From: Chloroflexota bacterium | GTDB lineage: Bacteria; Chloroflexota; Anaerolineae; Anaerolineales; E44-bin32 | Assembly: GCA_022561215.1 (NCBI GenBank) | Contig: JADFRQ010000009.1 | Span: 1-64,000 of the forward strand | Direction: 5' to 3' | DNA: 64,000 nucleotides | Program-made: the position numbers and the translations under genes | The notes under the pieces: model-generated | What the model saw: the letters and a program-made list of their open reading frames with translations, nothing else | What the model was told of the DNA's origin: nothing | Databases searched by the model: none | Shown: positions 1 to 10,021 of the stretch, one piece after another | How the letters are laid out: the number at the start of each line of letters is the position of its first letter | Position numbering within the stretch: position 1 is the stretch's first letter

Positions 1-1128
1 GCGGCCGGGGAAACGCATAATGCTATCGGGACATCAGCGGTTGGGTTCAGTCCCAATATCAAAATCATGCCTCTGCGGGTGTGTGACCAGAATGGCTGCC
101 CGACGAGCGCGATCGTGAGCGCCATTTATCACGCCGCTGACAACGGAGCGCACGTCATCAATTTAAGCCTTGGTGGACGCTTTGGATCGAGTTCTGAAGA
201 GCAGGCGATCAATTATGCATGGACTCAAGGTTTGGTAGTCGTTGCTTCCTCCGGAAACGACAGCAGCGGAAGGGTGTCGTATCCTGCAGCATTCGCCAAC
301 GTGATTGCCGTCGGGAGCACAAACTGGAAAGATCAGCTAGCAGGTTATTCCAACAAAGGCAGCGCGCTGGATGTTGTTGCCCCCGGCGGCGATATGAGCC
401 GTTACCATGATCCAGGCGGCATCTTCAGCACCATGCCAACCTACGCGGTTTATCTAACAACGTTCTTCGCTTATTCAGAGGACTACGATCAGCTGCAAGG
501 CACCTCGATGGCAGCGCCGCAGGTCTCTGGCCTGGCCGCGCTTTTGTTTGCCATCGGCGGCAACACGAACGTGGAAATCCGGGCCATAATCGAAAACACG
601 GCGGATGATCTGGGGAAGGCTGGTTGGGACCGGTCCTTTGGCAACGGCAGGATAAATGCTTTTCAAGCTGTCCTTGCTGCGAGCGGGGGTACACCAACGC
701 CCACACCCACCCCTACCGAGACCGCAACAGAAGATCCGTCACCTACACCCACGCCGACCGAAACCTCCACACCAAGTCCCGGAGGAGGCGAAATGCATGC
801 TGGGGATTTGGATGGTAGCACGGTCGCCGTCAATCGAGGACGGTGGAATGCAACCGTGACGATAACGGTATACGATGATCTGGAAGCCCCACTTGCCGAT
901 GCAACCGTAACCGGGTCCTGGAGTTCGGGAGCCAAAGGTTCAGCGTCCTGCACGACGAATAGTTCCGGCCAATGCAGCGTGACAAAAAACAATGTCAAGC
1001 AGAACGCTGCCAGCGTAACCTTTACCTTGACTGATATTACTCACGCGGAAAACACGTACAATGCATCGCTCAATCACGATCCCGAGCTTGACAGCGACGG
1101 AACCACGATAGTCGTTTTGCAACCGTAG
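1..1128 (+). CDS. S8 family serine peptidase (subtilase), 5' truncated
   Basis: This is the C-terminal part of a secreted subtilisin-like protease; the reading frame is already open at base 1, so the Asp motif and signal peptide lie outside the window. The catalytic His is probably residue 6 (ETHNAIGTSA), the oxyanion Asn sits in VVVASSGND, and the catalytic Ser is in GTSMAAPQVSG near base 505. After the catalytic domain comes a Pro/Thr-rich linker (about bases 690-790) and a small Ig-like beta domain with a Cys pair. Linker and domain suggest a surface or extracellular enzyme. The start is missing; the stop is TAG, followed by a strong terminator. Confidence 0.93.
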   Translation, partial: AAGETHNAIGTSAVGFSPNIKIMPLRVCDQNGCPTSAIVSAIYHAADNGAHVINLSLGGRFGSSSEEQAINYAWTQGLVVVASSGNDSSGRVSYPAAFANVIAVGSTNWKDQLAGYSNKGSALDVVAPGGDMSRYHDPGGIFSTMPTYAVYLTTFFAYSEDYDQLQGTSMAAPQVSGLAALLFAIGGNTNVEIRAIIENTADDLGKAGWDRSFGNGRINAFQAVLAASGGTPTPTPTPTETATEDPSPTPTPTETSTPSPGGGEMHAGDLDGSTVAVNRGRWNATVTITVYDDLEAPLADATVTGSWSSGAKGSASCTTNSSGQCSVTKNNVKQNAASVTFTLTDITHAENTYNASLNHDPELDSDGTTIVVLQP

Positions 1129-1169
1129 TGAAATCGTAGATCCCCGTTTTCGGAGTAAGAAGTAGCTTG

Positions 1170-1203
1170 GGGCTGGAGGAAGTTTTTCCTCCGGCCCTTT
1201 TTT
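1170..1203 (+). terminator. Rho-independent terminator after the subtilase
   Basis: A 12-bp stem (1170-1181 with 1186-1197, one G-T wobble) encloses the 4-base loop GTTT and is followed by six T. It lies 41 bases after the subtilase stop codon. No gene is seen in the rest of the spacer up to 1420. Confidence 0.9.
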
Positions 1204-1432
1204 AATTTCCCGACAAGGAAAGAAACAACTGCGCATAGCCACAATGTCAAGTTGCCGCTCCGCGGGCCCGCATCTTGACAGTTTCTGCCACTACTTTGCA
1301 CGGAATTGATAGCAATGGATAGGCTATATTAATTCGCGTTCAATCCACTTCTTCACGAGTGCGCTTCATCTCAACCCATGTTCTTCGGCATCGATCAGTC
1401 TAAGAAAGAATCGGCAACCCAAGGAGGTTGAA

Positions 1433-3124
1433 ATGACAACGCATGCTGAAATAAGCCCCACAAGAGAAGGGGAGGCGTTGAATCGTTCGCCGCGCTTTGC
1501 GCTGCGGCTGGTGCTGATTGCATTAATGCATGGCCTGGGATTCGAAATCCTATTTTTTGGGCATCGCATCGGGATCTCGATATTTTTACTGACCGTATTG
1601 CTCAGCGGTGGCTTCTTGGCATTGGCTGCCCTCAGAGGGAAAAAGCCCGCGCGAGAGAGTCTAATGCTTTTGTTCGTGATCAACTTCTTCGCATGGATGA
1701 CGATGTTGCGCCTGGAGCCGATGACAATTTTCGCTAATCTCTTGATCATCCTGGGATTTTTCGCGCTATTGGTACGCACTTATTACAACGGACGAATTTT
1801 TCGTTTTGGCTGGTTGGATTTTTCCTGGACCATTATTGGCGTGCCGGTTGAAGTATGGTTGCGGCCCTGGAGGGTACTTGCCAATGCCCAAAAATCGCTA
1901 TTTAAGCCGGGCGGAGGCCGCAATAGCACCCTGGCATTCATGCGAGGTCTGATTCTTGCTTTGCCGATCATCATTATTTTGCTTGGATTGTTGACCTCCG
2001 CGGATTTAATCTTCGCCGAGCGGGTCGCGACAGCCTTGGATTGGCTTAATCTGCAACGGCTTACGGAATATGCAGGCCGAGCTCTCATGGTGGTCACCAG
2101 CACGGTCTTTTTTCTGGGCGGCCTGGTAATTGCTTTGCGGAGTGAAAGTGAGCGTGCATCTGCGAAGCTGGGTGGCATAAAACCTTTTCTTGGACCTATC
2201 GAGGCGTTTGTGGTACTGGGGGCTGTGGATTTACTCTTCACAAGTTTTGTCATATTCCAATTTGTCTACCTTTTTGGTGGGTCAGCAAATATTTCCGATA
2301 CGGGTTATACACTTGCCGAATATGCGCGCCGAGGCTTTTTTGAGCTGGTGGCTGTGGGTGTTCTTTCGATTGCACTCATTCTACTGTTGGCAATATGGAC
2401 ACGCAGGGGCGAAAAAATTGTACGGAATTGGTTCTTAGCCCTAAGCGGAATACTCGTGGTGGAGGTGGGTGTCATTCTCATTTCTGCGCTCACGCGCCTG
2501 CTGCTCTATGAGAATGCATTCGGATTCACGAGATTACGGACTTACGCGCATGTTCTTATCCCATGGATAGGAATCCTGCTTGCCGCCTTTCTCATTTTAT
2601 TAGTAAGGGATTATTTACGTTATTTGCCGCAGATGGTGATCACTTGTGGCATCGGGCTTGTCGTTACCCTTAATCTACTTAATGTGGATCGTTTCATTGT
2701 TCGTCAAAATATTGCGCGGTATGAAGCGAGCGCCCGCATTGATCTCGACTACCTCTTCAGCCTTTCGGAGGATGCCGTGCCCGATCTTATTGCCTTTGCC
2801 GCGGGAGCGCCTGAAGATATTCGAGTTCGGATTTTAGGGGAAATGGGATGTTGGCAGCTACAAATCGCCGAATTTGTGGAAACTCATTCCTGGCCTTCCG
2901 GCCATCGATCGCGCAATATTGCCTACGGATTAATGAAAGGCCTCGAAGAAGATTTAGAAAAATACGAGATCACACAAGAGGAATGGGGCTATTGGCATTA
3001 CGAATATCATGGGGATAACACGGGTTGCGCCCACCAGGCGTGGATTCGTGAAAATTGGGGACGGGAGGTTAACTTTCGTAATTGCGTGGGGCGTAGTTTG
3101 CCACGCTGTTACGCATTGCTCTAG
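1433..3124 (+). CDS. DUF4173 polytopic membrane protein
   Basis: A 563-residue integral membrane protein. About eleven hydrophobic segments fill residues 20-430. The loop NVDRFIVRQNIARYEA followed by LDYLFSLSEDAVPDLIAF (about 420-455) is the hallmark of the DUF4173 family. The C-terminal 110 residues are soluble and contain several Trp and Cys. The start is set by a very good ribosome binding site, AAGGAGG, 5 bases before ATG. The biochemical function of the family is unknown. It appears monocistronic, and the stop is TAG. Confidence 0.85.
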   Translation: MTTHAEISPTREGEALNRSPRFALRLVLIALMHGLGFEILFFGHRIGISIFLLTVLLSGGFLALAALRGKKPARESLMLLFVINFFAWMTMLRLEPMTIFANLLIILGFFALLVRTYYNGRIFRFGWLDFSWTIIGVPVEVWLRPWRVLANAQKSLFKPGGGRNSTLAFMRGLILALPIIIILLGLLTSADLIFAERVATALDWLNLQRLTEYAGRALMVVTSTVFFLGGLVIALRSESERASAKLGGIKPFLGPIEAFVVLGAVDLLFTSFVIFQFVYLFGGSANISDTGYTLAEYARRGFFELVAVGVLSIALILLLAIWTRRGEKIVRNWFLALSGILVVEVGVILISALTRLLLYENAFGFTRLRTYAHVLIPWIGILLAAFLILLVRDYLRYLPQMVITCGIGLVVTLNLLNVDRFIVRQNIARYEASARIDLDYLFSLSEDAVPDLIAFAAGAPEDIRVRILGEMGCWQLQIAEFVETHSWPSGHRSRNIAYGLMKGLEEDLEKYEITQEEWGYWHYEYHGDNTGCAHQAWIRENWGREVNFRNCVGRSLPRCYALL

Positions 3125-3352
3125 CATTTGGGCAATGCGCAAGAAGAACGTTATGTCGTCCTGTTTAGTACCAATGGTGCATAGCTTTCATGTGTAATTT
3201 TTCCGTACTATAGAAGCCTATCCAATAATTATTCTGGCCCGGAGAATGATGATCGGGCCCATTGTTATTCGTGCTGAATCATTTCTTTTGATCAAAATTG
3301 TTGGGCAATTGGAGCCTGTGGCTCCCAGTAGACTTTGGACAAAGAGAACTCG

Positions 3353-4630
3353 ATGAAGCACAAAAAAGTAAGGTTTGACAAAAGTATTCTTTCGGCGACC
3401 CCGCGAAATCATCAACCACCCCCGGATGAAAAATCACTGGAACAGCTGCGTGACATCATGCAGTGGTTCCTGTTTTTCCCTGCTGTGATTGTGCTCATCT
3501 TTGCCTGTGCTCAGCTGGCGATTCTTACAATTCCCAGAGTGGTCTATGCCGATAAAGGCTCAAACCTGCAGGCCGAATATGCTCCCTGGTCCTATCTTCC
3601 CATAGCGGCGATTCGTGAGGATATTCTCGAGGCGATTCGACTTGATCAGGATCTTAGTTCGACGTTGGCAATGCTCTTTGAGCGCCCTGAGTCAATCGTT
3701 GCAAGATGGGTCGAAGATAATGACCCTGCAAGAATTGCAGCCGCGCCAACACAAGAATCATCCGCTTTCACCGCAACTCTTGATAGCACGGCAGCTCCGC
3801 TGCCGACGAATACTGCGACACCAACACCTCAGAGCAGCACTCCATTGGCTCCTACCGCGACAGTGACCTTGCTACCGACCAGCACATCTTCGCCGGTGCT
3901 ACCGAACACCGCCGTACCCACAACTTTAATTCCATCGAACACGCCAGCACCATCCTCAGATTATGTTCAAGTGGAGACCAATAGCGTCAATTCTTCCCAG
4001 GGCATACTGCCAGTTAGCCAGGGAAGCATCCTGATCTGGCTGCAATTTTTGGAAGGGGTCGATCGTGCCGATCACATGATCCTGCACAGCGAAGACAGCC
4101 GCCTGGTCCTTTATGTCGATACATTTTTTTCCAGCGCTTTAGACCGAAAGATCCTTTCGATAGGGGCGCGCGCTGGTGGAAACAAGATTGCCGTCTACAC
4201 GGATGGCGACCATCAAGGTTATCCCGAGGCACGCCTGCTCATCGACAACGACGGGTTTCTGCAGGATATGGATTATGCAGCAGGGCTGCCTTGGATTGGG
4301 CTTCGACAATTTCCCGAAGGCGAGTGGCACCACCTGGCAATGACATGGAGTGGCTACCCAAACGGCAATGTTCGACTGTATCTCGATGGCATTTTTGTGT
4401 CACAGATGGAATACGATCCAAGGTTCGATGATGGCCGTGCTCTCTATCAAATGTTCTCCTTCGGCTTCAAACCATATACTTGGCCAACCTTGGATCAACT
4501 TCCGACGGGTAACTTGGCAGGAAGCGGCTCGCTCGACCATGGTGGGATTTTGACAAACGGTCTGAGGATTTATCCAACCACTTTATCCGTTGATAAAATC
4601 CGAAGCATCGTTTCTCTGGGAGTGGAATGA
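3353..4630 (+). CDS. Membrane-anchored LamG/concanavalin-like domain protein
   Basis: A 425-residue protein with a cytoplasmic N-terminus of about 35 residues and one membrane segment (WFLFFPAVIVLIFACAQLAIL). An extracytoplasmic part rich in Ser/Thr/Pro follows (about 140-215). A C-terminal LamG/laminin-G-like jelly roll (about 225-390) carries the typical EWHHLAMTW and VRLYLDG strands. LamG domains bind glycans or proteins, so a surface-binding role is likely. ATG 3353 is preferred over the in-frame TTG 3335, because AAAGAGA precedes it at normal spacing. No enzyme motif is visible. Confidence 0.75.
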   Translation: MKHKKVRFDKSILSATPRNHQPPPDEKSLEQLRDIMQWFLFFPAVIVLIFACAQLAILTIPRVVYADKGSNLQAEYAPWSYLPIAAIREDILEAIRLDQDLSSTLAMLFERPESIVARWVEDNDPARIAAAPTQESSAFTATLDSTAAPLPTNTATPTPQSSTPLAPTATVTLLPTSTSSPVLPNTAVPTTLIPSNTPAPSSDYVQVETNSVNSSQGILPVSQGSILIWLQFLEGVDRADHMILHSEDSRLVLYVDTFFSSALDRKILSIGARAGGNKIAVYTDGDHQGYPEARLLIDNDGFLQDMDYAAGLPWIGLRQFPEGEWHHLAMTWSGYPNGNVRLYLDGIFVSQMEYDPRFDDGRALYQMFSFGFKPYTWPTLDQLPTGNLAGSGSLDHGGILTNGLRIYPTTLSVDKIRSIVSLGVE

Positions 4631-5136
4631 CCGCAGTGGTGAATGCTATACGCTGCAATGAGAGGTGACGGTAATATAAGCCTGAAAAAACATTTACAGT
4701 AGCAATTAGCGGAATCTTCGCCTACACAAGGGAAGAGCACAAAGTATCGCCTAAATCGCAACATGGACTAATCTCCCATTGTGTAACCTGCTACCTTTGA
4801 TTTATCCTTTTGGTAACTAGGTCAGGTTCGGATAATCTCCGCACTTGAACTAAGGAAGGGAGAACGATCAACTTAATCATCGTTGGCAAGCAAATAATAA
4901 ATGTAGGAATGGTTCGCCGATCTTGCGAAATTCCTTTGGGCAAATCAGTAAATCTTCTTCGCCGCAAACGCCCAAAACGAAGAACAACCCGTACAACATC
5001 CTCACCGCCTGAGGGACTCCAAGATCACCTCGAACTCTGAATAGCCGCAACTGCTAATCAGTGTCCAAAGAAGCAGCTTGCCACTCCCTTTCCTCACAAA
5101 ACAGCACGGCGAACCATTTCCTACAAACTTCAACAG
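4631..5136. other. Gene-free spacer
   Basis: No ORF with codon-like structure, family motif or RNA signature was found between the LamG protein and the terminator at 5137. A GTCAGGTTCGGA string near 4822 only loosely recalls SRP RNA and lacks the rest of that motif. Confidence 0.5.
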
Positions 5137-5177
5137 AAAAAAAACGAGCCCGATCAAGATCTTGATCGGGCTCGTTT
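5137..5177 (-). terminator. Rho-independent terminator of the pilin-like gene
   Basis: A perfect inverted repeat of 36 bases is centred between 5159 and 5160. Reading the minus strand it ends in eight T (the A run at 5137-5144). It lies 38 bases after the stop codon of the pilin-like gene. On the plus strand only three T follow, so termination is mainly for the minus-strand transcript. Confidence 0.88.
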
Positions 5178-5214
5178 GCTCTGTATGTAGAATAAATTGT
5201 CGTGAGAAATCAAT

Positions 5215-5655
5215 CTAGGATAGGCTCACGGTTGTCCAGCCGCAGATGGCCGAGCCAACGGTTACTTCGTCAGGTATATTCCCTTGAATGGTTAAACTTT
5301 GTAAACTGCTTCCTCCATGTTGGTCCATTGTCCCATAGCCGACTACTTCTAGAGAGCCTGTACATCCTTCCAACACTTTTGCCGTGATGGTGAAGCCACC
5401 ATTAAAGGAATTAAACTTGGGCTTAAACACAACAAGTGCAATGCCTTCTTGCGAAATGACTTCGTAACACTCTTCATTGGGCGCATCCGACATAGCTTCG
5501 GTTACGGTGCAGTAGGTGCTGGAAACAGCGTCACCCATCAGGGCGAGGGAAGCGATTGTGACCACCGCGACGAGTACGATTCCAAGCGCGAATTCAACCA
5601 ACCCCTGGCCTGAATCAGAACGATCGTTCTTGCGCCCTTCATAATAGTCATTCAT
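5215..5655 (-). CDS. Flp/type IVb-like pilin or pseudopilin
   Basis: A 146-residue protein with a short basic/polar leader, then GQGLVEFAL and an unbroken hydrophobic stretch (GIVLVAVVTIASLALMG). The Gly, the Glu five residues on, and the hydrophobic helix match prepilin substrates of TadV-type peptidases (Flp pilins, TadE-like pseudopilins). The C-terminal 100 residues are longer than in true Flp pilins (usually 50-70 residues) and hold four Cys, suggesting a disulfide-bonded globular head. No tad genes or prepilin peptidase lie in the window, so it is an orphan. The gene has its own terminator. Confidence 0.65.
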   Translation of the reverse strand: MNDYYEGRKNDRSDSGQGLVEFALGIVLVAVVTIASLALMGDAVSSTYCTVTEAMSDAPNEECYEVISQEGIALVVFKPKFNSFNGGFTITAKVLEGCTGSLEVVGYGTMDQHGGSSLQSLTIQGNIPDEVTVGSAICGWTTVSLS

Positions 5656-5815
5656 CTTGCCGTGCTTTCCTCGTTCTCAAACTACGAGGTTTGTCTAACG
5701 AATCGCGCTATCTATCCTAAATTCTCCTATTTATGTCCTAAATTTTAAACTTTCCATCATTGTACGGCTGATTATCTGGCGGGGGCGGATTTGTAAGTCT
5801 GGTGTAAGGCGCACT

Positions 5816-5841
5816 AAACGCCCTCTACATGAAGGGCGTTT
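5816..5841 (-). terminator. Hairpin downstream of the S41 protease
   Basis: A perfect 9-bp stem (5816-5824 with 5833-5841) with an 8-base loop lies 33 bases beyond the stop codon of the S41 gene. It lacks a run of T on the minus strand, so it is a weak terminator or an mRNA 3'-end stabiliser. Confidence 0.4.
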
Positions 5842-5873
5842 GCCGAAGATTGTGCTTTTATTTGTTTGGCGGA

Positions 5874-7898
5874 TTAGCCGCCGAGCTGCGAAAGCAATGC
5901 GTCAATTGCTGCCTGGAGAACGGTATCGCTCAGCCCTAGTGCGCTTTCCAGAGTTACTGGAACGGTAATATCGGGCACGATGCCGATGCCCTCGATAAGC
6001 AGTTTTCCATCCAGTGTCTCGGGACGTCCTGTCGGAAATTGCAGCGAGATACCGCCCGGTAAATCATATTGGCCCCGACCAACTTCACCGTACATTCCCG
6101 CGCTGGGATAGTGCCCCACAACGATGGCACGCCCACCTTGAGAAATAGCATAGGCGAAACCTTCGCATGCACTCGCACAATCCGGACTGACCAAGAGCGC
6201 AATTACTCCGTCGTAATGCTCGGGGGCGGGTTCAATGCGCGCGGGATTGCCGCGAACTTCAAATTGCTCGGTGATATCGTTGAAATACAATCGCTGTGAT
6301 AAAAGGATCTCTTCTTCAAACACATAGCCGACAAAATCCAATGCCAATCCCCCGTTCCCGCCGCCATTGGTGCGCAGATCAATGATCAGGCCAGGGATTT
6401 CGTTATCGATCAAATTATTCACGTAGCGTTCCCATATGCGCGCCAGAAGATTGTAATCATCAGAAAACGTGGTGATGCGAATGTAACCCAATCCCACATC
6501 ATCCAAAACGTTTGCCTCGATCGGGAGCTCGAGCGAGTCGAAGTTGAAAGAAGGAATTGCAGCAAACAGCGAATCATATTCAACGACGGCTTCCAATACC
6601 TCTTCCTGCACCGACAGATCCCCAGGGTTGCGGTACACAATATTGACAATTTCGTTAGGGGGCATACGTGTAAGGAAATTAACCTGGTCGAGGCGGCGGT
6701 GATGATCGGTGGAGTAGGGTCCAAAATAGGGTTCCACAGCCTGAATTGCGGCCCCCATCGATACGCCGTTCCATGTAATTATTTCTGCGCCTTGTTCGAT
6801 GCCAGCATCGGCGGCCGGATAACCCGCCAATACTTGCGAGGCGATCACCTGCCCGTTTGAAAGCTCGGTCAACACGAGCCCCAACCCGCCCCCGCGCTCC
6901 TCAAAGAAAACATCGGCATTAAATGAAACGCCGATATGGCCATCGGGGATGGCGTACCCAAAATCGCGTATAGCGATATAAAAATCGTCGTCATTGCGCG
7001 CGTCGGCAACTTGCCTGGAAAATCGATCGTAGAGTGCTTCCCACTGAACGTTTTTATCATCCGTAAATGGGTACTCACGTGATACTTTTTGGAATAAGGC
7101 ATCGAAAGCCGCTTCATAATCCATGGAGGAGAAATCATTTACAGCAACTTCACCCTCAAGTAGTGTGATTACAGGCCGCGCTTCCTTATAAATGGCGAAA
7201 GGGGTTTGGTCGAGGTCGACGATGCTATACCCTGCGGGAACAGATACTACCGGATCGTCCTCTGTAAAAAGCAAATTGTCGCTGCCAAAACCCGAAGGGA
7301 AAAGTTGCTCACTATCTGGAGCCCAGATAATGAGCTTTCCACCATTAATTTCGTCTTCTCGATTTGGATCAGTGACTGCGGAGGTATAGGCATTCGACCA
7401 TCCTGTGCCGTCTCTTTTCTCCAAAAAAGGGTCGCCCCATGTGTTCGACCAATACGCCACGGCAAATATCATTACGCCCCGGTCTTCTTCGCCGTCCTGA
7501 TCAACATCCACAAAAGTCCCCGCAGGCACGGAGGGCAAGGGCAAGGTGTAGCTCAGGGTCGAATCGTCGACCCTCTCTACCGGCCCGATAACTTGACTGC
7601 TTAACGGGAATTCAAATTCGCGATCCCTGGCGACGAAACCGGCCTCATCTTCGAGCAGGACGAAGGGTTCGGCGATGCTGTTGATGAAAAATGGGGAAGT
7701 AAAAGGAATTTGCCCCGTAATGAGCACAGGTTCATCCGGGTTAGATTCCCCGGCTTGCACAGGGGATATGGGCAAGAGTGTGGCGGTTGGAGAGGCATCA
7801 GGTGAATCTGTTACAACTCCGGAGGTTAAAAAACTACATGCCAATGATGCCAGCAGCAAGACGAATAAACTCGATTTGAAAATGTGGTTTTGGGGCAT
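5874..7898 (-). CDS. S41 family (C-terminal processing type) lipoprotein peptidase
   Basis: A 674-residue lipoprotein: the signal peptide ends in the lipobox LASLAC-S. A PDZ-like segment (about 335-375, ending AEIITWNG) precedes a tail-specific protease core with GLIIDLRTNGGGNGG (about 510). The likely nucleophile is the Ser in SPDCASACEGF (about 570), followed by a YGEVGRGQYDLPGG strand. S41 enzymes cleave protein C-termini in the periplasm or at the cell surface. The start at 7898 is chosen because GGAG lies 6 bases upstream and the signal peptide begins there. An in-frame start at 8063 would add 55 non-signal residues. Confidence 0.88.
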   Translation of the reverse strand: MPQNHIFKSSLFVLLLASLACSFLTSGVVTDSPDASPTATLLPISPVQAGESNPDEPVLITGQIPFTSPFFINSIAEPFVLLEDEAGFVARDREFEFPLSSQVIGPVERVDDSTLSYTLPLPSVPAGTFVDVDQDGEEDRGVMIFAVAYWSNTWGDPFLEKRDGTGWSNAYTSAVTDPNREDEINGGKLIIWAPDSEQLFPSGFGSDNLLFTEDDPVVSVPAGYSIVDLDQTPFAIYKEARPVITLLEGEVAVNDFSSMDYEAAFDALFQKVSREYPFTDDKNVQWEALYDRFSRQVADARNDDDFYIAIRDFGYAIPDGHIGVSFNADVFFEERGGGLGLVLTELSNGQVIASQVLAGYPAADAGIEQGAEIITWNGVSMGAAIQAVEPYFGPYSTDHHRRLDQVNFLTRMPPNEIVNIVYRNPGDLSVQEEVLEAVVEYDSLFAAIPSFNFDSLELPIEANVLDDVGLGYIRITTFSDDYNLLARIWERYVNNLIDNEIPGLIIDLRTNGGGNGGLALDFVGYVFEEEILLSQRLYFNDITEQFEVRGNPARIEPAPEHYDGVIALLVSPDCASACEGFAYAISQGGRAIVVGHYPSAGMYGEVGRGQYDLPGGISLQFPTGRPETLDGKLLIEGIGIVPDITVPVTLESALGLSDTVLQAAIDALLSQLGG

Positions 7899-8148
7899 AC
7901 GATCTCCAGTGAGTAGTGTGTTTCCAGCAGGCAGACGAGGCTTTATTCCACAAGGCCAGCGTGATGAATTACACTCGAATAGACATGCATACCATTTTCC
8001 ATGCCTCAGTGCAAGTTGCAGGAAGTGAGGGCTGGCATTCATTTCTGAATGCACCATCAGCAAGGCATGTCACAATTTTACCTTCTCCAAGGACGCTTGA
8101 CTTATTGTGCTTAAGGGTGCATGCTTTTTCCATTCTGGAGAAGAATAT

Positions 8149-8823
8149 ATGCTTCACAAAGTAGCCCAATGGATTGGCTTCTGGCTCCTTTGGAGCTTGG
8201 TCTCATTTTCTGGATTATTCGTAGATAGAATCCTCTTCCGCGGAACATTGGTTGCCCCAAGTATTATCACCCTGATGGAAAATTGGATCGGCACCGAAGG
8301 TGTGCAATTAAGATTGTTCGAGGTGGTCACCTCGGGCCTGTTGGGTCTGATTGACGGTTTGCTTTTGGGCTTATTTCAATGGATCGCAATTAAACGTAAA
8401 CTTATCGCTGCCAGAATTTGGATCCTGGCAACATCGCTAGGGTTTGCGGTGGGATTGATCACGTTCTGGTCCCTTATCATTGTTTTTGTGCCTGATCGCA
8501 GTCTGCTCGGATCCGTAGATGAATGGGGATTTGGAATAGGATTGCTGGATAGCATTCTCACCGGCACAACGCTTGGATTTGCACAATGGCTTGTGCTGCG
8601 CAAGAAAGTCGCTAAAGCGGAATGGTGGGTTGCAGTGAGCATCGTTAGTATGGTCGCGGCCTGGCTGGTGCGCTGGTTCATAAGCCCACTTGCCTCCTTT
8701 ATCGTCCTGGGAGCGATCAGCGGTGTCGTATTGACCATTCTGCTCTTTCGAATAGAAAAGAGACCCGAACAAGTATTCACACCGACTGATTTTCCTCTGC
8801 CGCTGTCACGATTAGATCCTTAA
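8149..8823 (+). CDS. Polytopic membrane protein of unknown function
   Basis: A 224-residue protein with about six hydrophobic segments; no soluble domain larger than about 30 residues. Repeating motifs LGLFQWIAIKRK and LGFAQWLVLRKK occur in each half, suggesting an internal duplication of a three-helix unit. ATG 8149 has GGAG 8 bases upstream; an in-frame GTG at 8107 has none. It is divergent from the S41 lipoprotein. No family function is recognised. Confidence 0.75.
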   Translation: MLHKVAQWIGFWLLWSLVSFSGLFVDRILFRGTLVAPSIITLMENWIGTEGVQLRLFEVVTSGLLGLIDGLLLGLFQWIAIKRKLIAARIWILATSLGFAVGLITFWSLIIVFVPDRSLLGSVDEWGFGIGLLDSILTGTTLGFAQWLVLRKKVAKAEWWVAVSIVSMVAAWLVRWFISPLASFIVLGAISGVVLTILLFRIEKRPEQVFTPTDFPLPLSRLDP

Positions 8824-9395
8824 AAATGTACAAACTTTCCCCTCGATAGTTCAGCAATCAACCCGCGCCTGCGTGTATTGTCGGTGATAGGTACATCGCG
8901 GATTCATGTTTTGCCGGCAGGATCCTCAAGATCATTCCCCGCTACCCTGCACAATGTACATGTTGGCCTACTATGGGCATTGGGGCTTTCGCTAGAACTG
9001 CACTTTCTCCAATTTCTTTGATATTGGCGCACGCTCCGATCTATCAACATGCAATTCACAATGGTCGACGCGTGACAAAGCATCGCATCGTGCAGAATAA
9101 GTTCAGCATCGAATTGATTGGGATTGGGTATCAGAGCATAGAAAAAGGCCTATTAAGAGGGAAGGTCGATTGATCATGTCCGAGTGCCTTCAGCATTATG
9201 TCGCGTATTTTTGCAGGTTGCTTACCCGTATTAAGGATTGGTGGGTGGACTTAACCGGATTTCGTAGCCTATATTCACGGATGGTGACCCAAATTTTGTC
9301 ATCACCAAGTTAAGTTCAAAAGAACTATTAGGAACCAAATCATCTGAAAGCTGTGTTTGCCATTCACGGGCAGTTCCGCCGACCGCGGTATGCGG
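8824..9395. other. Gene-free spacer
   Basis: About 570 bases without a convincing gene. The short open frames here lack ribosome binding sites and protein-like composition. A 6-bp stem GACCGC/GCGGTC sits at 9381-9397 across the stop codon of the next gene, without a T tract. Confidence 0.5.
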
Positions 9396-9908
9396 TCAGC
9401 CGGGATCAAAGGCATCAGGACCTTCTTCCAAATTGCCGGTTTCACTAAAAAAGAAGACCTGGTCCCCTGAAGATAACGCAAGTCGCAAGCTATTATTGAA
9501 AACGCCCCCTGCAGGAACATTTGGCCGATCTTCGGCATCCGACCAATCGACGGTTGCGCACCCGGATAAGGGATGCTCCTGTGAGCATGTCTGAGCAGGC
9601 CGGTCCAGGTCAAAGAGCATAACAGAGAGCGTCCATCCTGATGTAGATCCGCCATCAAAATCGATAGGATCCACGATTTGAATCGTGGAATGAAATCCAG
9701 GATCGCCGAACGCGTTCGCGGCGGAGAGTCTAAATTCTCCTTGCGCGATCAGGATGCCGCGGAGCGCGGTTTGCGCTGCGGATGGGGGCACATCCAGGGA
9801 CTCTCTGCCCGGACTATTCTGCGAATCTGTTATGGATGGACCTGCGGAGCATGCTGCGAGGGCCAGAGAAGCAAACGCAAAAAGAAGTAACCACTGTGTT
9901 CTTCTCAA
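9396..9908 (-). CDS. Small lipoprotein of unknown function
   Basis: A 170-residue protein with a clear lipoprotein signal (RRTQWLLLFAFASLALAAC, Cys 20). The mature part is polar, with one Cys pair (about 117-126, CSQEHPLSGC) and no recognised domain. It begins at an ATG with a typical basic n-region. Its location suggests a stand-alone gene; nothing in the neighbourhood indicates its job. Confidence 0.65.
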   Translation of the reverse strand: MRRTQWLLLFAFASLALAACSAGPSITDSQNSPGRESLDVPPSAAQTALRGILIAQGEFRLSAANAFGDPGFHSTIQIVDPIDFDGGSTSGWTLSVMLFDLDRPAQTCSQEHPLSGCATVDWSDAEDRPNVPAGGVFNNSLRLALSSGDQVFFFSETGNLEEGPDAFDPG

Positions 9909-10021
9909 GATGTAAAAGTATAATGCTGAAATCGGGGATTTAGGAAGCGAAAATGGGGTTGAGGTAGGCGGCAGATGCTGAATATACCATGTGATATTTT
10001 AACGCATGCCCAAAGATCTGA

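Noticed and set aside
663-998. Antisense ORF under the subtilase linker
   Set aside because: It is the low-complexity shadow of the Pro/Thr linker repeat.
3227-3270. Imperfect inverted repeat with GGCCCG/CGGGCC core between DUF4173 and the LamG gene
   Set aside because: No T tract, arms interrupted, no clear role; too weak to call a terminator.
4815-4845. GTCAGGTTCGGA string resembling part of the SRP RNA motif
   Set aside because: The following GGAAGCAGCC-type segment and pairing arms are missing.
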